A DNA stretch of 64,000 bases from Pseudobacteriovorax sp. (GCA_013215145.1 JABSRP010000004.1:49867-113866); one strand, 5' to 3'; positions 52,634 to 61,901 are shown, numbered from the stretch's first letter. Made by a program: numbers and translations. Notes: generated from the sequence alone by a model not told the origin.

Positions 52634-54031
52634 CTATTTCGACCGCGGAATCGCCTTGAAGAAGAAGTCCTTGGGTTTGATCGTAAGGCTATGATCAACC
52701 TGAAGGGTGTAACTGTCGTCCCCCTGCAAATCAAAGTGATACAGGATGTAAGTCAAGGCCACTTGGGCCTCGGTCATGGCAAAGTGCTGTCCGATACAAG
52801 ACCGTTTGCCATTGCCAAAGGGCCGAAAAACATGGGACGGGCGCTGACGTATCGCATCGGCTCCAAACCTATCAGGATCGAAGCTGTCAGGGTTATCCCC
52901 CCAGGCCTTCGGATGACGATGGAGGGCTGCTAAGAATATGAAAAAGATATCATCGGTAGTCGTGCTGTATTTGGATTGAATGCTGGTATCACTCCGAGGA
53001 CTTACCATAAACCCTGGCGCCGTTGGCCATAATCTAAGGCTTTCCATCAGAATCTGCTGTAAGTAGGACAGCCGGCTCAGATCTTGAAAACTTAAATCTC
53101 GAGGAGCGTCTCCCAATACCTCATCAACGATGGACTGGGCCTTGCGGCAAATCTCTGGATGCTTGATCAGATAATAAAGGGTAAAAGATAGCAAACTGCG
53201 TGTGGTCTCATGGCCAGCGATCAAAAAGGTAATCAGCTGATAGCGGATGTTGGCCTTGCTCAGTTTGGATCCATCTCTGGGATCTTCGGCATCGAGCATG
53301 AGCGCAAGGAAACTGGATCGCTCTTTACTATCATTGAGGTGATGATCAGCAATGATCTTATCAAATACCGCATTGGTGGCCTCAATATTTTCCTTCATAC
53401 GACGCACCCCACCGGGTCGCAGCTGATTCACCCAAGCGGGCAGCTGATGGCTAATGGTAGCCTCGGCAAGGATAGAATCAATCGTCAGCATGAACTCATG
53501 AGGCTCTTCCTGCTCGAAGCTAGAAAAGGAAAAATCAAAACCGCACAGACCAATAATCTCTAGGGTTAGCCTGGTAAAATCTTGATTGGCGTCGATAGCC
53601 TGACCAGGCCTATCCCGCCACCATTGGATGAGTTTTTCCGTCTGGCGCATCATAATCGGGAGGTAGTCACTCATGGCCTTACGACCAAACCCTAGCTTCA
53701 AAATCCTATGGGCTCGGCCCCAGTTATCCTCATGATCTTCGGCGGTAATAAGGCCATCACCAGCAATGGGACGAATGGACTCGAGGATGCCTGCCACCCG
53801 CTTGCGAAATCTAGACTCATCAAAGAGCTCTTCCACCACGTCAGGATCACTGACAATGACCACCGAATCGTCGAGTAGCTTTAGGTTAAACAGATCACCG
53901 TACCTCTCACATAGTTGCAGCATCCGATCAAAGGGCTGCCGCGAAAGAACATAAGGTAGATGCCCAACGATGGGAAACTTTACAGGGCTTGGTATCTTTT
54001 TTAGATGATTCCCATCCGATGTTTGCGTCAC
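52634..54031 (-). CDS. Cytochrome P450
   Basis: A 465-residue protein from GTG 54031, with GGAGG five bases upstream. It shows the I-helix AGHETT (FLIAGHETTRSLLSF), the K-helix ESLR in LMESLRLWPTAPG, and the heme-binding loop FRPFGNGKRSCIGQHF with proximal Cys412. Sequence near the end (LTYILYHFDLQ, LTIKPKDFFFK) is like CYP102-type fatty-acid hydroxylases, but no reductase domain is fused. It is soluble, without a membrane anchor. Electron partners are not in the window. Fatty-acid or secondary-metabolite hydroxylation are the main options. Confidence 0.85.
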   Translation of the reverse strand: MTQTSDGNHLKKIPSPVKFPIVGHLPYVLSRQPFDRMLQLCERYGDLFNLKLLDDSVVIVSDPDVVEELFDESRFRKRVAGILESIRPIAGDGLITAEDHEDNWGRAHRILKLGFGRKAMSDYLPIMMRQTEKLIQWWRDRPGQAIDANQDFTRLTLEIIGLCGFDFSFSSFEQEEPHEFMLTIDSILAEATISHQLPAWVNQLRPGGVRRMKENIEATNAVFDKIIADHHLNDSKERSSFLALMLDAEDPRDGSKLSKANIRYQLITFLIAGHETTRSLLSFTLYYLIKHPEICRKAQSIVDEVLGDAPRDLSFQDLSRLSYLQQILMESLRLWPTAPGFMVSPRSDTSIQSKYSTTTDDIFFIFLAALHRHPKAWGDNPDSFDPDRFGADAIRQRPSHVFRPFGNGKRSCIGQHFAMTEAQVALTYILYHFDLQGDDSYTLQVDHSLTIKPKDFFFKAIPRSK

Positions 54032-54207
54032 GTCAACCTCCGCTCTGCTTTATGTGAGACTTGCTCAACCTAGCAGAATTCCGTCGAGGCTGTCTATGGG
54101 AGCGGCCCCAAGGAGCCGCAACGATAGTGTTGACTCATACAAAAAACCTAAGAAAATCCCTAAATCTCTCGCGATAAATCCCGATTTACCGTGAAAAGGG
54201 GTGAATT

Positions 54208-56115
54208 ATGATTGATCCATCAAAGGAATCTTACTTCTCGTTTCTCAGCACTATGTCGAATATGGGTGTCGTTATCCATGATCCCAGGGGTAAGGTGCTG
54301 TACCTTAATGAATTTGCCAACACCTACTTCCAGGTAACCACAAACTCCGGCAATCAGATGAACCTGGCTGCAGAGTTTATTGATGCCGAGGGCCATAAAA
54401 TTGCTGACGAAGAGCACCCTTTTTCTAAAGTCCTGAGAGAAAAAAAAGGATTTCGCGGCTATAAACTAGGAATTATCACCCCAGAAGGCCAAACCCGGTC
54501 GGTGGAATTCGACGGCGAACCATTCTTTGATGACAACGGCGCAATAACCCAGATCGCCATAGCGTTTCGTGACAGCACGGAACTGGCTGATCAGGTTGCG
54601 GAATTAGAGACATACAAACGACGAAGCGAGCTATCTCAGAAGGTTGCCAAAATCGGAACCTGGGAGTTTTCCCTGATCAATAATCACATCGATTGGACAC
54701 CAGAGGTCTTTCGGATATACGATATCCCTGCCACTGACGAGGCACCAAATTTTGACTCATTTATGTCGTTGCTTAGTGAAAAAGACAGAAATCACCTAGC
54801 AAGCTGCATAGATCGCGCCATCGTTCATGGCGAATCCTATGACGTTCGCCAGGAAATTACCACTAGGACGGGTGAAAAACGCATCATCAGAGGATACGGT
54901 CAACCTATGAAAGACCATCATGGTCGTATAACCTCACTTGTGGGAACGGTGAAAGATATCACTGAAGTAGAAAAATCCGATGCTGAGTTGAAAACGCTAG
55001 CCCTGATCGCTAAGAAATCCGACAATATTATCGTTATTACAGATGCCAAAGGCAGTATCGAATGGGTTAATGATGGGTTTGTAAAACTCACAGGTTATAA
55101 TCTCGCCGAAGTCATTGGTAAAAAACCAGGACATATCCTTCAAGGCGAAGATACAGATCCTTTGGTCGTAGAAACGATGCGTCAAGCGATCCAAAACCAG
55201 GAATCCATTACCACGGAATTACTCAATTACTCAAAAACTGGCGAACCTTATTGGCTTCACATCAATATTCAGCCCATTTTTGATCAGCACGGCCATCTCA
55301 ATAAGTTTGTAGCCATCGAACTAAACCTTACAGAACGTAAGAATGCAGAGGCAAAGATCAACGAACTCATGAATCAATTGAACCTATCACTCGCCGCCAA
55401 AAATCGATTCTTTTCCATCATTGCCCATGATTTACGGACACCATTCAACGGTTTGTTGAGCCTTTCGGATCTTTTGTTAGATGATCGAGAGGAGATGACG
55501 CCAGATGAGATTCGCGAAATTATCTCGGCCGTAGATAAGCAAGCTCGCGGGACCTTCAATCTGCTCGAAAACCTACTGACTTGGTCCAAAAGCGAAATTG
55601 GTGCGCTGCGGTGCAATCCAGTCGATGCTGACCTCAAAGAGATCCTCCAAAGTATCCACGATAATCTCCATAGGAGCGCGGCGCTTAAAGAGATCCGGCT
55701 TGTGATAGACGCACCCTATCAGGGCGATTGCCGCGCCTATCTTGATCCCAACATGATGGGCTCTGTCTTCCAAAACATTTTATCTAATGCCATAAAATTT
55801 TCCCCAAGTGGGACAGATATCAATCTTCTGTTAGAAGATCTCGATGACCAATACTTTCAGGTTTCCATCAAAGATCATGGCGTTGGGATGAGTCAGCAGG
55901 CTGTGGATGATCTATTTCAAATCGATAAGATCAGCTCCACTGAGGGTACTCAAGGAGAATCAGGCAGTGGCTTGGGATTAATACTGGTTGGTGAGTTTGT
56001 GAGGCAAAATCATGGGGAGATCTCTTGTGACTCGGCTCCTGGTCAGGGGACTCTGTTTCGGATAAAGCTGCCGAAAAAGGAGTTTGCTGCGACTTTGTTT
56101 CGGGACGCGGCTTAG
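54208..56115 (+). CDS. Soluble PAS-domain histidine kinase
   Basis: A 635-residue protein without membrane spans. Three PAS-like parts are visible: residues of about 10-125 (GVVIHDPRGKVLYLNEFAN), 130-255 (KVAKIGTWEFSLINNHIDWT), and 265-380 (IIVITDAKGSIEWVNDGFVK, LTGYNLAEVIGKKPG). Then comes the HisKA H-box IIAHDLRTPFNGL (His407), then the ATPase with FQNILSNAIKFSPSG, KDHGVGMS and GSGLGLIL. GGGG lies before the ATG. There is no response regulator next to it, so it is an orphan kinase. The sensed signal is probably cytoplasmic (redox, light or a small ligand). Confidence 0.85.
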   Translation: MIDPSKESYFSFLSTMSNMGVVIHDPRGKVLYLNEFANTYFQVTTNSGNQMNLAAEFIDAEGHKIADEEHPFSKVLREKKGFRGYKLGIITPEGQTRSVEFDGEPFFDDNGAITQIAIAFRDSTELADQVAELETYKRRSELSQKVAKIGTWEFSLINNHIDWTPEVFRIYDIPATDEAPNFDSFMSLLSEKDRNHLASCIDRAIVHGESYDVRQEITTRTGEKRIIRGYGQPMKDHHGRITSLVGTVKDITEVEKSDAELKTLALIAKKSDNIIVITDAKGSIEWVNDGFVKLTGYNLAEVIGKKPGHILQGEDTDPLVVETMRQAIQNQESITTELLNYSKTGEPYWLHINIQPIFDQHGHLNKFVAIELNLTERKNAEAKINELMNQLNLSLAAKNRFFSIIAHDLRTPFNGLLSLSDLLLDDREEMTPDEIREIISAVDKQARGTFNLLENLLTWSKSEIGALRCNPVDADLKEILQSIHDNLHRSAALKEIRLVIDAPYQGDCRAYLDPNMMGSVFQNILSNAIKFSPSGTDINLLLEDLDDQYFQVSIKDHGVGMSQQAVDDLFQIDKISSTEGTQGESGSGLGLILVGEFVRQNHGEISCDSAPGQGTLFRIKLPKKEFAATLFRDAA

Positions 56116-56290
56116 GCTGGCTTCCTTGGCAAACTTACCAACTTTAATAGGCCACTCTAACCTCTACGACAGTCTCGTAGGAATGTTTTTTATCTGCCTT
56201 TTCTAAGATTAACCAAGATCTCCAACTCCCAAAAAGAATAATGTAATCATTTCCCTACGGTCGATTAGGAGCGAGAATTAGTCCTTGCTG

Positions 56291-56304
56291 GAGCCTACGG
56301 GCTC
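56291..56304 (+). other. Short UACG-tetraloop hairpin
   Basis: GAGCC-TACG-GGCTC forms a five-pair stem with a c(UACG)g tetraloop, a very stable type. It lies in the leader region about 108 bases before the repeat-protein gene and has no T tract, so it is not a standard terminator. Confidence 0.4.
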
Positions 56305-56411
56305 GGGTATCACAGGCTTAGTACTCACTACGTTCGCATTATCCCTTTAGTTTGCTTTGCCAGGCTTGGTAGTTATGCGAGATTGTCATCGTTTATTCAG
56401 GAGACAAAACA

Positions 56412-58223
56412 ATGAAACGTTCTTTATGGAGTGGCCGCACTTGGGCCTTTGTTGCCCTAGCTTGTCTTGGCGCAGAGTTTTCTACAGCACAGGCCAGGGA
56501 TGTGGTTTACGGTCGCTCGGACAATTGCTCTGATCGTGAGATTGTCGCTATCGTTGACCCCTCGACAAAATGCTCCCGATTTTCAGACACTGATATCGCC
56601 TGGAGCATTAAAGTCAACGGCCGCTGTATCAATATCACCGATACCAATGTACAGAATGCCTGCAGTCAGGTTCAGCTTCGCCAGGCGGGCTCCAATGTTA
56701 GCGCCGTTTATGGCCGATCGGATAACTGCTCGGATGCTTCGGTAGCAAGTATCGTTAACGAATTCACGGAATGTGCAAAGCTGTCCAATGAAGCCGTCGC
56801 GTGGAGCATCAAAGTCGACGGTCGCTGCCGTAATATCACCGATACCAATGTCCGTAATGCTTGCAATCAAGTAAAGCTAGCACAAGCCGGTAGCAATGCT
56901 GATGCTGTTTACGGTCGTAGCGATAACTGCTCTGCCTCTTCCATCGCAGCTGTCATCGACAAGCGCACAGAATGCTCGTCTCTTTCAGACTCGGATGTCG
57001 CTTGGAGTATTAAGGTCAACGTACGTTGTCGTAATATCACCGATACCAATGTCCGCAATGCCTGCAATCAGGTAAAAGTCGCTCAAGGAGGCAGCAATTC
57101 TGATGCCGTCTACGGTCGTTCGGATAGCTGTAGTGCCAGTACCATAGAAGCCATCGTTGACAATCGCACTGACTGCCTTAAGTTGTCGGATCAGACGGAT
57201 GCGTGGAGTATCAAGGTTAATGGCCGTTGTCAGAATATCACTGACACCAATGTGCGCAGTGCTTGTAGTCAAGTACAGGCGCAAAAAGCAGGATCAAACT
57301 TGAGCGCCGTCTATGGGCGCAGCGATAACTGCTCGGCCTCTGCTATCTTGTCTAAAGTCGATAGCGAAACACGGTGCGCTAGGTTTCCTAATGACGGTGT
57401 GGCCTGGAGCATACGGGTCAATGGGCGTTGTCAAAATATTACCGATACGAATCCTCAGAGTGCCTGTAGTCAAATCAAGTCTCAGCTCGGTGGCAATATT
57501 GATACGATTTACGGTCGCTCAGATAGCTGTAGCCAGAGCGCTATAGCCCTTACGGTAAGCCCGGAAACCTCCTGTCAAAAGCTTTCGGACTCAGATATTG
57601 CTTGGAGTATTAAAGTTGGGGGGCGTTGTATCAACATCACCGACACCAACGTGCGTGCAGCCTGTCATCAAGTTCAGCTTAAGCAAGCTGGTGCAAATGC
57701 AAATGCTGTCTATGGTCGCAGCGATAACTGCAGCGATCAGTTAGTGACTCAGGTCGTGGGTCGCAAAACCCGCTGCGAGAGACTATCCAATGAAGACGCC
57801 GCTTGGTCTATTAAAGTCAATGGACGCTGTCGCAATATCACAGATACTAATCAGCGCAATGCTTGTAATCAGGTAAAAAGTCAAATTGGGGGCTCCGATG
57901 CTGCCAATGCGGTTTATGGTAGGTCAGACAATTGCTCAGCGGGAGCTATCCTGGCCACAATCACAGGACGTTCAAAGTGCGAGCGCTACTCCAATACTCA
58001 AGCGGCATGGTCGATTAAAGTAAAGGGTCGATGTATTAGTATTTCCGATACAAACGTTCGGAATGCATGTAATCAGGTCAAAAGCCGACTCGAACCACAG
58101 CGCCCTGAGGACCCAACGGATCCTGGCGACGACAAGCCTTGCAATTACGAGAAGCTGCAGCAGTGTTTAGACTTTGCTGGTGGTGATGCATGCTATGAAA
58201 AATGGCATTGTGAAAAGCCTTAG
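56412..58223 (+). CDS. Secreted protein of eight 67-residue four-cysteine repeats
   Basis: A 603-residue protein with signal ending STAQA. From residue 32 it is built of eight repeats of about 67 residues. Each starts VYGRSDNCS, has a second Cys near position 23, then AWSIKVNGRC, NITDTN and (N/S)AC(N/S)Q(V/I)K, giving four conserved Cys per unit. The C-terminal 40 residues have further Cys (CNYEKLQQCLDF, CYEKWHC). Two disulfides per unit are likely. The repeat does not match a family I know. AGGAG precedes the ATG. An extracellular adhesin, binding or structural role is plausible. No partner gene is evident. Confidence 0.7.
   Translation: MKRSLWSGRTWAFVALACLGAEFSTAQARDVVYGRSDNCSDREIVAIVDPSTKCSRFSDTDIAWSIKVNGRCINITDTNVQNACSQVQLRQAGSNVSAVYGRSDNCSDASVASIVNEFTECAKLSNEAVAWSIKVDGRCRNITDTNVRNACNQVKLAQAGSNADAVYGRSDNCSASSIAAVIDKRTECSSLSDSDVAWSIKVNVRCRNITDTNVRNACNQVKVAQGGSNSDAVYGRSDSCSASTIEAIVDNRTDCLKLSDQTDAWSIKVNGRCQNITDTNVRSACSQVQAQKAGSNLSAVYGRSDNCSASAILSKVDSETRCARFPNDGVAWSIRVNGRCQNITDTNPQSACSQIKSQLGGNIDTIYGRSDSCSQSAIALTVSPETSCQKLSDSDIAWSIKVGGRCINITDTNVRAACHQVQLKQAGANANAVYGRSDNCSDQLVTQVVGRKTRCERLSNEDAAWSIKVNGRCRNITDTNQRNACNQVKSQIGGSDAANAVYGRSDNCSAGAILATITGRSKCERYSNTQAAWSIKVKGRCISISDTNVRNACNQVKSRLEPQRPEDPTDPGDDKPCNYEKLQQCLDFAGGDACYEKWHCEKP
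56505..58097 (+). repeat. Eight tandem 67-codon repeats
   Basis: Eight units of about 200 bases, similar in protein and clearly diverged in DNA. Conserved points are VYGRSD(N/S)CS, AWSI(K/R)V and (N/S)I(T/S)DTN. One unit (the fifth) is one residue shorter. The units differ enough that they are not recent copies. Confidence 0.9.
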
Positions 58224-58247
58224 CTAGCAGTCTTCGCCATAAAGACG

Positions 58248-58277
58248 AAAAAAGCCTAGATCGTTGCCGATCTAGGC
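58248..58277 (-). terminator. Terminator of the PA14 lipoprotein gene
   Basis: A perfect 10-bp stem (GCCTAGATCG at 58254-58263 with CGATCTAGGC at 58268-58277), loop TTGC. On the minus strand it is followed by a run of T, so it serves the gene at 58308-59786. It might also stop the converging repeat-protein transcript partly. Confidence 0.8.
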
Positions 58278-58307
58278 CAAAAACATCTCTCTAGTCATCC
58301 ATTGCGA

Positions 58308-59786
58308 TCAGCGATAAAAGTTCATCGCCGGCACAATTTCAAATCCATTTGTTCCCTCATGATTCCAAAAAAGTTCGAGAGCTATCAGATATCTCGGTCC
58401 CTGATAGTAATCGATGCGGACATCATGAAATCCTTGGGTCAAAAACATGCTTCCTTTTCTTGCCCTTGGTGCGTGAAGCCCATCATTATCGATCACCTCC
58501 ATGCCGTCGATATAGAGTATAGCTCCATCGTCGGAGTTTAGTTTAAACTCACAGTCACAGTCTTCGGGGATAAAGATCTTGCCATCAAAACGAATGCCAA
58601 ACCATTCCACCAAGTCATTGACCCCAGGAAATCCATCGCTAAATGAACGTTTTGGAACATCAAAGTTTGGCGTCATGACTGTAGCTACTGGCGTCATATC
58701 AGCAAAATTGGGAAGACGTTTTGTGTTCTTAGGCAATTTAAATACGTTACCCACTAGGGCCTGAGATAATCCATCATCTTCTTGGAAAAAACTATTGTCA
58801 TCGATCAAAGATATCTCGCAGTACTCTGGCAGCATATCGTCATCTATTCGTGATGCTACCACTAGGATATCATGATTCGTGGGAACCGCATCTGGAGCTT
58901 GGTAAATCAGGCTACCATCACTAGTGTAGACGCGACCAAAGCTACCAAACTGATCATCACCTACCAGTCTTAATGAGTAGTTGCTGATATCTTCGATTCC
59001 CGAAAACACTAGCTCTGCCATCTGCCCTGCACGCAGCACCTTAGGATCTCCACCGCAGGTGTATGACTGAGTCTCAGAGGGGGCCTCGTCATCGTAGTTG
59101 CGGCTATCCTCTTCCGCTACAAGGTACTGAACGATGATTTGACCGGCATAATCTTGCGCGGGAGCATCGGTAAAGTCCATGCGAAAACACAGCTCTCCAT
59201 TGAACTTTTTGATCGTGTTTTCATCGAACAAAGCAAGAGTCAATGATTCGTCAACAATAGGGACATCCTTCCAGCCTTCACGCTTGACTAAAAGTGGAGC
59301 CCGTACATCCGTGAAAGTCTGACTATCAATTCCTGTGGTTGCTATCCTTAACATGGTGTGTTTGTCGTAACTAACGTTATCGCGAAGCTCAACGTACATA
59401 CAACCAATGTCATTAACTCCATTGGTTGAGTCGGCAAATTCAATATCTGAAATCACCTTTAGATACTTTTCAGCAGAGACGCTTCCGGAAATGTCGACGA
59501 TTTCCTCTAAATCAACCGCCCAGGACAAATCACCGTCTTCTGTCAAAGCCAAAGCCTGCGTAGACGAAAGGGTCATTGCCACAGTGCTAATCACCGTTTC
59601 CTCTGCGTTTTTTTTGAGACTCACCTCCTTAATATTCTCTTCGTTAATGACTATATCCGAGCTATAGTCGGGGCTGCTTTCCTCCGTCGACCGATCAATA
59701 TATTCATGATCGTCAACAGAGCACGACGTGGCTGCCAGCGCCAGCATTACTTGCCAGCACAGGCCTCTTGGAAACCTCACTCTCAT
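58308..59786 (-). CDS. PA14-domain lipoprotein
   Basis: A 492-residue protein with lipobox ATSC (about Cys22); GGAGG lies six bases before the ATG. After an acidic N-terminal region comes a beta-rich middle with Cys (CMYVELRD, LCFRMDF, YTCGGDPK). The C-terminal 130 residues are a PA14-like domain: GIRFDGKIFIPEDCDCEF, LNSDDGAILYIDGMEVID, then HDVRIDYYQGPRYLIALEL. PA14 domains bind glycans in many proteins. The DDG segment is the usual metal-binding part. A cell-surface carbohydrate-binding role is likely. It is followed by a good terminator. Confidence 0.75.
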   Translation of the reverse strand: MRVRFPRGLCWQVMLALAATSCSVDDHEYIDRSTEESSPDYSSDIVINEENIKEVSLKKNAEETVISTVAMTLSSTQALALTEDGDLSWAVDLEEIVDISGSVSAEKYLKVISDIEFADSTNGVNDIGCMYVELRDNVSYDKHTMLRIATTGIDSQTFTDVRAPLLVKREGWKDVPIVDESLTLALFDENTIKKFNGELCFRMDFTDAPAQDYAGQIIVQYLVAEEDSRNYDDEAPSETQSYTCGGDPKVLRAGQMAELVFSGIEDISNYSLRLVGDDQFGSFGRVYTSDGSLIYQAPDAVPTNHDILVVASRIDDDMLPEYCEISLIDDNSFFQEDDGLSQALVGNVFKLPKNTKRLPNFADMTPVATVMTPNFDVPKRSFSDGFPGVNDLVEWFGIRFDGKIFIPEDCDCEFKLNSDDGAILYIDGMEVIDNDGLHAPRARKGSMFLTQGFHDVRIDYYQGPRYLIALELFWNHEGTNGFEIVPAMNFYR

Positions 59787-60089
59787 AGAATTCCTCCAAT
59801 GGTATAGCTAGCCTCCCTGACTATATTTACCCATAGCGGCTTGGCTTCCAAAAACTAAACACACCCCTTTTTTCATTTGTTTTTCTAGCTGCTTACAGAC
59901 CAACTTAAACTTTTAAATCATACCTTATGATAAAGGTTTTTAAGGTCCGTGGAAAAAACTAAGCGGCGCACGAAATGCCTCAGAAAAAGACCATAAATCC
60001 CCGCCTATTTTCCACAAGTTACAGGTCTATCTTACATCCAAAAAGACTAATCCGAAAAGCTTATATCGCTTTAGTCAGATGGGGTATCT
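59787..60089. other. Divergent promoter region without a recognised gene
   Basis: About 300 bases, AT-rich in the middle, between the PA14 lipoprotein gene on the minus strand and the lipase gene on the plus strand. It should hold both promoters. No ORF or RNA structure stands out. Confidence 0.45.
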
Positions 60090-60635
60090 ATGAATATTCG
60101 CCTTTTATTTTGGGCTGTTAGCTCAACTGCGCTACTCTTGACATCATGTGCAGATGATCAGCTTACAGAAATCGAGGAAAATCAACAGGAAGCCGACGCT
60201 CTACTCATCCCTGAGGACGCCGTCATCGAAGAAGTCGAAGCCCTTCAACTCAACGGCTCGTGTCAGATCAATGGGATCCCGGCACCACCTGCCAGCTGTG
60301 AAGCACCAGACGGAATGATTCTCATCGGTGGACCCTTTGACCCAAACAAAAAATCCGTGATCTTGGCTCATGGCTGGATTCCTGACTATGAGATGGGTGT
60401 TCCCGATTTTCCCAATGCAGTCGGTTGGCAAGCAGAGGGATTTAACACCTTTATCTTTCGTTACATTAATAAAGCAAGCGATGCGGGAGCAGGAGGCACC
60501 TGTGTAGCAGGTGGTGCGTTGCTCCCTATATTTGGAGACACATCCTTCGATTGTCCGAAGGATGCAGAACCTCGAGTCTGGGCCCATGGTGGGCAGTGGC
60601 GAAGATCTTGTGAACGCATACCAATCGTTCTTTAG
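60090..60635 (+). CDS. 5' part of a frameshifted lipase-like lipoprotein
   Basis: Starts at ATG 60090 after GGGG. A lipobox TSC (Cys20) precedes an acidic linker. It then shows the start of an alpha/beta-hydrolase: SVILAHGWIPDYEMG, with HG as the oxyanion loop, and FNTFIFRYIN. The frame leaves the family near RVWAHGG and ends at 60635. The rest of the hydrolase continues in the other frame from about 60585. Deleting one G from the GGTGGG run near 60588-60592 would join them into a protein of about 461 residues. The gene is either broken or wrongly sequenced. Confidence 0.7.
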   Translation: MNIRLLFWAVSSTALLLTSCADDQLTEIEENQQEADALLIPEDAVIEEVEALQLNGSCQINGIPAPPASCEAPDGMILIGGPFDPNKKSVILAHGWIPDYEMGVPDFPNAVGWQAEGFNTFIFRYINKASDAGAGGTCVAGGALLPIFGDTSFDCPKDAEPRVWAHGGQWRRSCERIPIVL

Positions 60636-61476
60636 CCAGCACCCTTCCTATGACGAAGAGATCCGCATCGTAGGCCATAGTCTTGGCGCACAGGTCGCGA
60701 GCTACGCCACCTATCGTTTGCACACAGAAAGCTTTACAGGACCAAAACCAGCTAGACTTGAACTCATTGACCCTTTTATTGGAACCGATATTGCCGACAC
60801 GGGAGTGCTACCTACGAACTTAAATTACGTGATTCCAGCTCCCCAGTATAACCCAGGATCCATATGCGGCAACTACAACAACGACACAGTTTACTGTGTG
60901 ATCGAAAACTCCCTTACGATTCTTAAAGACCAGCATGATGTCGGGATCGCTATTTATGGAGCAGCTTCAGCCGGAGCCTTTGCCTACGACCTGCGAAAAT
61001 ACTTTCACTATCAGTCTTTCAGTTCTAACTGGCTGTGTAGCGAGTTTTTCTGGTCAGGAAACCCTGTGTGTACTGTCAGAAACTTTTCCGTCTTTACCGC
61101 ACAGCATTTCTTTCCCTTGCTGTCTTACTTCTGGTCGATTGACGAAGCGGGTCCAGTAGGAGGCTACAACGCGAATACGGCGACGGCTACGTTTTTAGGC
61201 CCAAATAAGTGGCTCAGACAGAAGGAAAAAGGCAATTTTTGTAACCTACAGCATGGCTATAAGTTTTGGGAAGAAGGCGGCCTCGATCATGTATTCGGAG
61301 TCTCTCGATATCCTGATTCAGGCTTTAATGATGGTTATCAAGTTATAGCTTGGTCAAAAGAAGAGTTTGCAAGAAGACTTAGTGCCAACCTTGGATTTTC
61401 CAGCTGGCATGCAAATCAGTGTGCAAAAGCGATATCATTTGAAAACGATACATTTTATGAGGTTTACACTTACTAA
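60511..61476 (+). CDS. 3' part of a frameshifted lipase-like lipoprotein
   Basis: Only the part from about 60585 is in the family: GSGEDLVNAYQSFFSQHPSY, then IRIVGHSLGAQVASYATYRL with the nucleophile elbow GHSLG, then LELIDPFIGTDIADTG with a candidate catalytic Asp, as in pancreatic-type/GxSxG lipases. The His of the triad is probably in the GLDHVFGVSRY part. The start listed at 60511 is an ORF artefact upstream of the break. This piece belongs with 60090-60635. The substrate is unknown; a lipid or ester is likely. Confidence 0.7.
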   Translation: MVRCSLYLETHPSIVRRMQNLESGPMVGSGEDLVNAYQSFFSQHPSYDEEIRIVGHSLGAQVASYATYRLHTESFTGPKPARLELIDPFIGTDIADTGVLPTNLNYVIPAPQYNPGSICGNYNNDTVYCVIENSLTILKDQHDVGIAIYGAASAGAFAYDLRKYFHYQSFSSNWLCSEFFWSGNPVCTVRNFSVFTAQHFFPLLSYFWSIDEAGPVGGYNANTATATFLGPNKWLRQKEKGNFCNLQHGYKFWEEGGLDHVFGVSRYPDSGFNDGYQVIAWSKEEFARRLSANLGFSSWHANQCAKAISFENDTFYEVYTY

Positions 61477-61505
61477 GTGACCTTTAATTGCTCTATATGA
61501 AAATG

Positions 61506-61543
61506 ACCCTAATCGATCAGAGATCGTTTAGGGTTATTATTTT
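61506..61543 (+). terminator. Rho-independent terminator after the lipase gene
   Basis: Stem ACCCTAA-T-CGATC (61506-61518) with GATCG-T-TTAGGGT (61522-61534), one T-T mismatch, loop AGA, then a T-rich TATTATTTT tail. It lies 30 bases after the lipase stop. Confidence 0.75.
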
Positions 61544-61747
61544 GGACACAGATCCTTGCTTTAAAGGCTATAACTGCAAGCTGGCTTTCGGTAGCATTAC
61601 GATTTCAATAATTATGTTGACTAAATTCCTCTAGATTTACACCGATGAATTTTCTGTAAAGAGACTTATGCATTTATAAAATGACTTGCGAATCTCGGTT
61701 CCCTAATAAAGCCATAGGCATCAATATTGGGAGTTCACGATGAAATT

Positions 61748-61845
61748 CTATCGAACCTGCCGGAATACCCCCTACTAGAATGGAGACGACCGAAGGTTGT
61801 CGAGGCTTAGTGGGAGATCGATAGGCTAATGTGATCCGAGCGAAA
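61748..61845 (+). ncRNA. Structured RNA-like element, possibly an IS605-type end or omega RNA remnant
   Basis: Nested pairing is visible: CTATCGA (61748-61754) with TCGATAG (61818-61824); CCC-ACTA near 61768-61777 with TAGTGGG at 61808-61814; and GACGACC-GAA-GGTTGTC at 61785-61801, a seven-pair stem with one G-T. A GCGAAAGC tetraloop hairpin follows at 61840-61847. Such layouts occur at the ends of TnpB elements, where an omega RNA is made. A tnpB lies just beyond the IS4-type element to the right, but its own RNA would be at its far end. Identity is therefore uncertain. Confidence 0.35.
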
Positions 61846-61876
61846 GCGAGGTGAGCAATCTATTCTTGACAACCAT

Positions 61877-61901
61877 ACAATTGTCTTACTAGTACCCACT
61901 T
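61877..61901 (+). repeat. Left inverted repeat of the IS
   Basis: 25 bases that match the reverse complement of 63399-63423 exactly. The sequence outside is not duplicated on the other side. Confidence 0.85.

Noticed and set aside
53210..53563. 117-codon plus-strand ORF in the P450 gene
   Set aside because: Opposite the I-helix region of a clear P450; shadow.
56505..58097. Tandem repeats considered as a CRISPR-like or non-coding satellite
   Set aside because: The 67-codon unit is in frame with conserved Cys pattern; it is a protein repeat.
61785..61850. Group II intron domain V or tRNA-like structure
   Set aside because: The hairpins lack the domain V catalytic pattern and no cloverleaf can be drawn; a TnpB-element RNA is more consistent.
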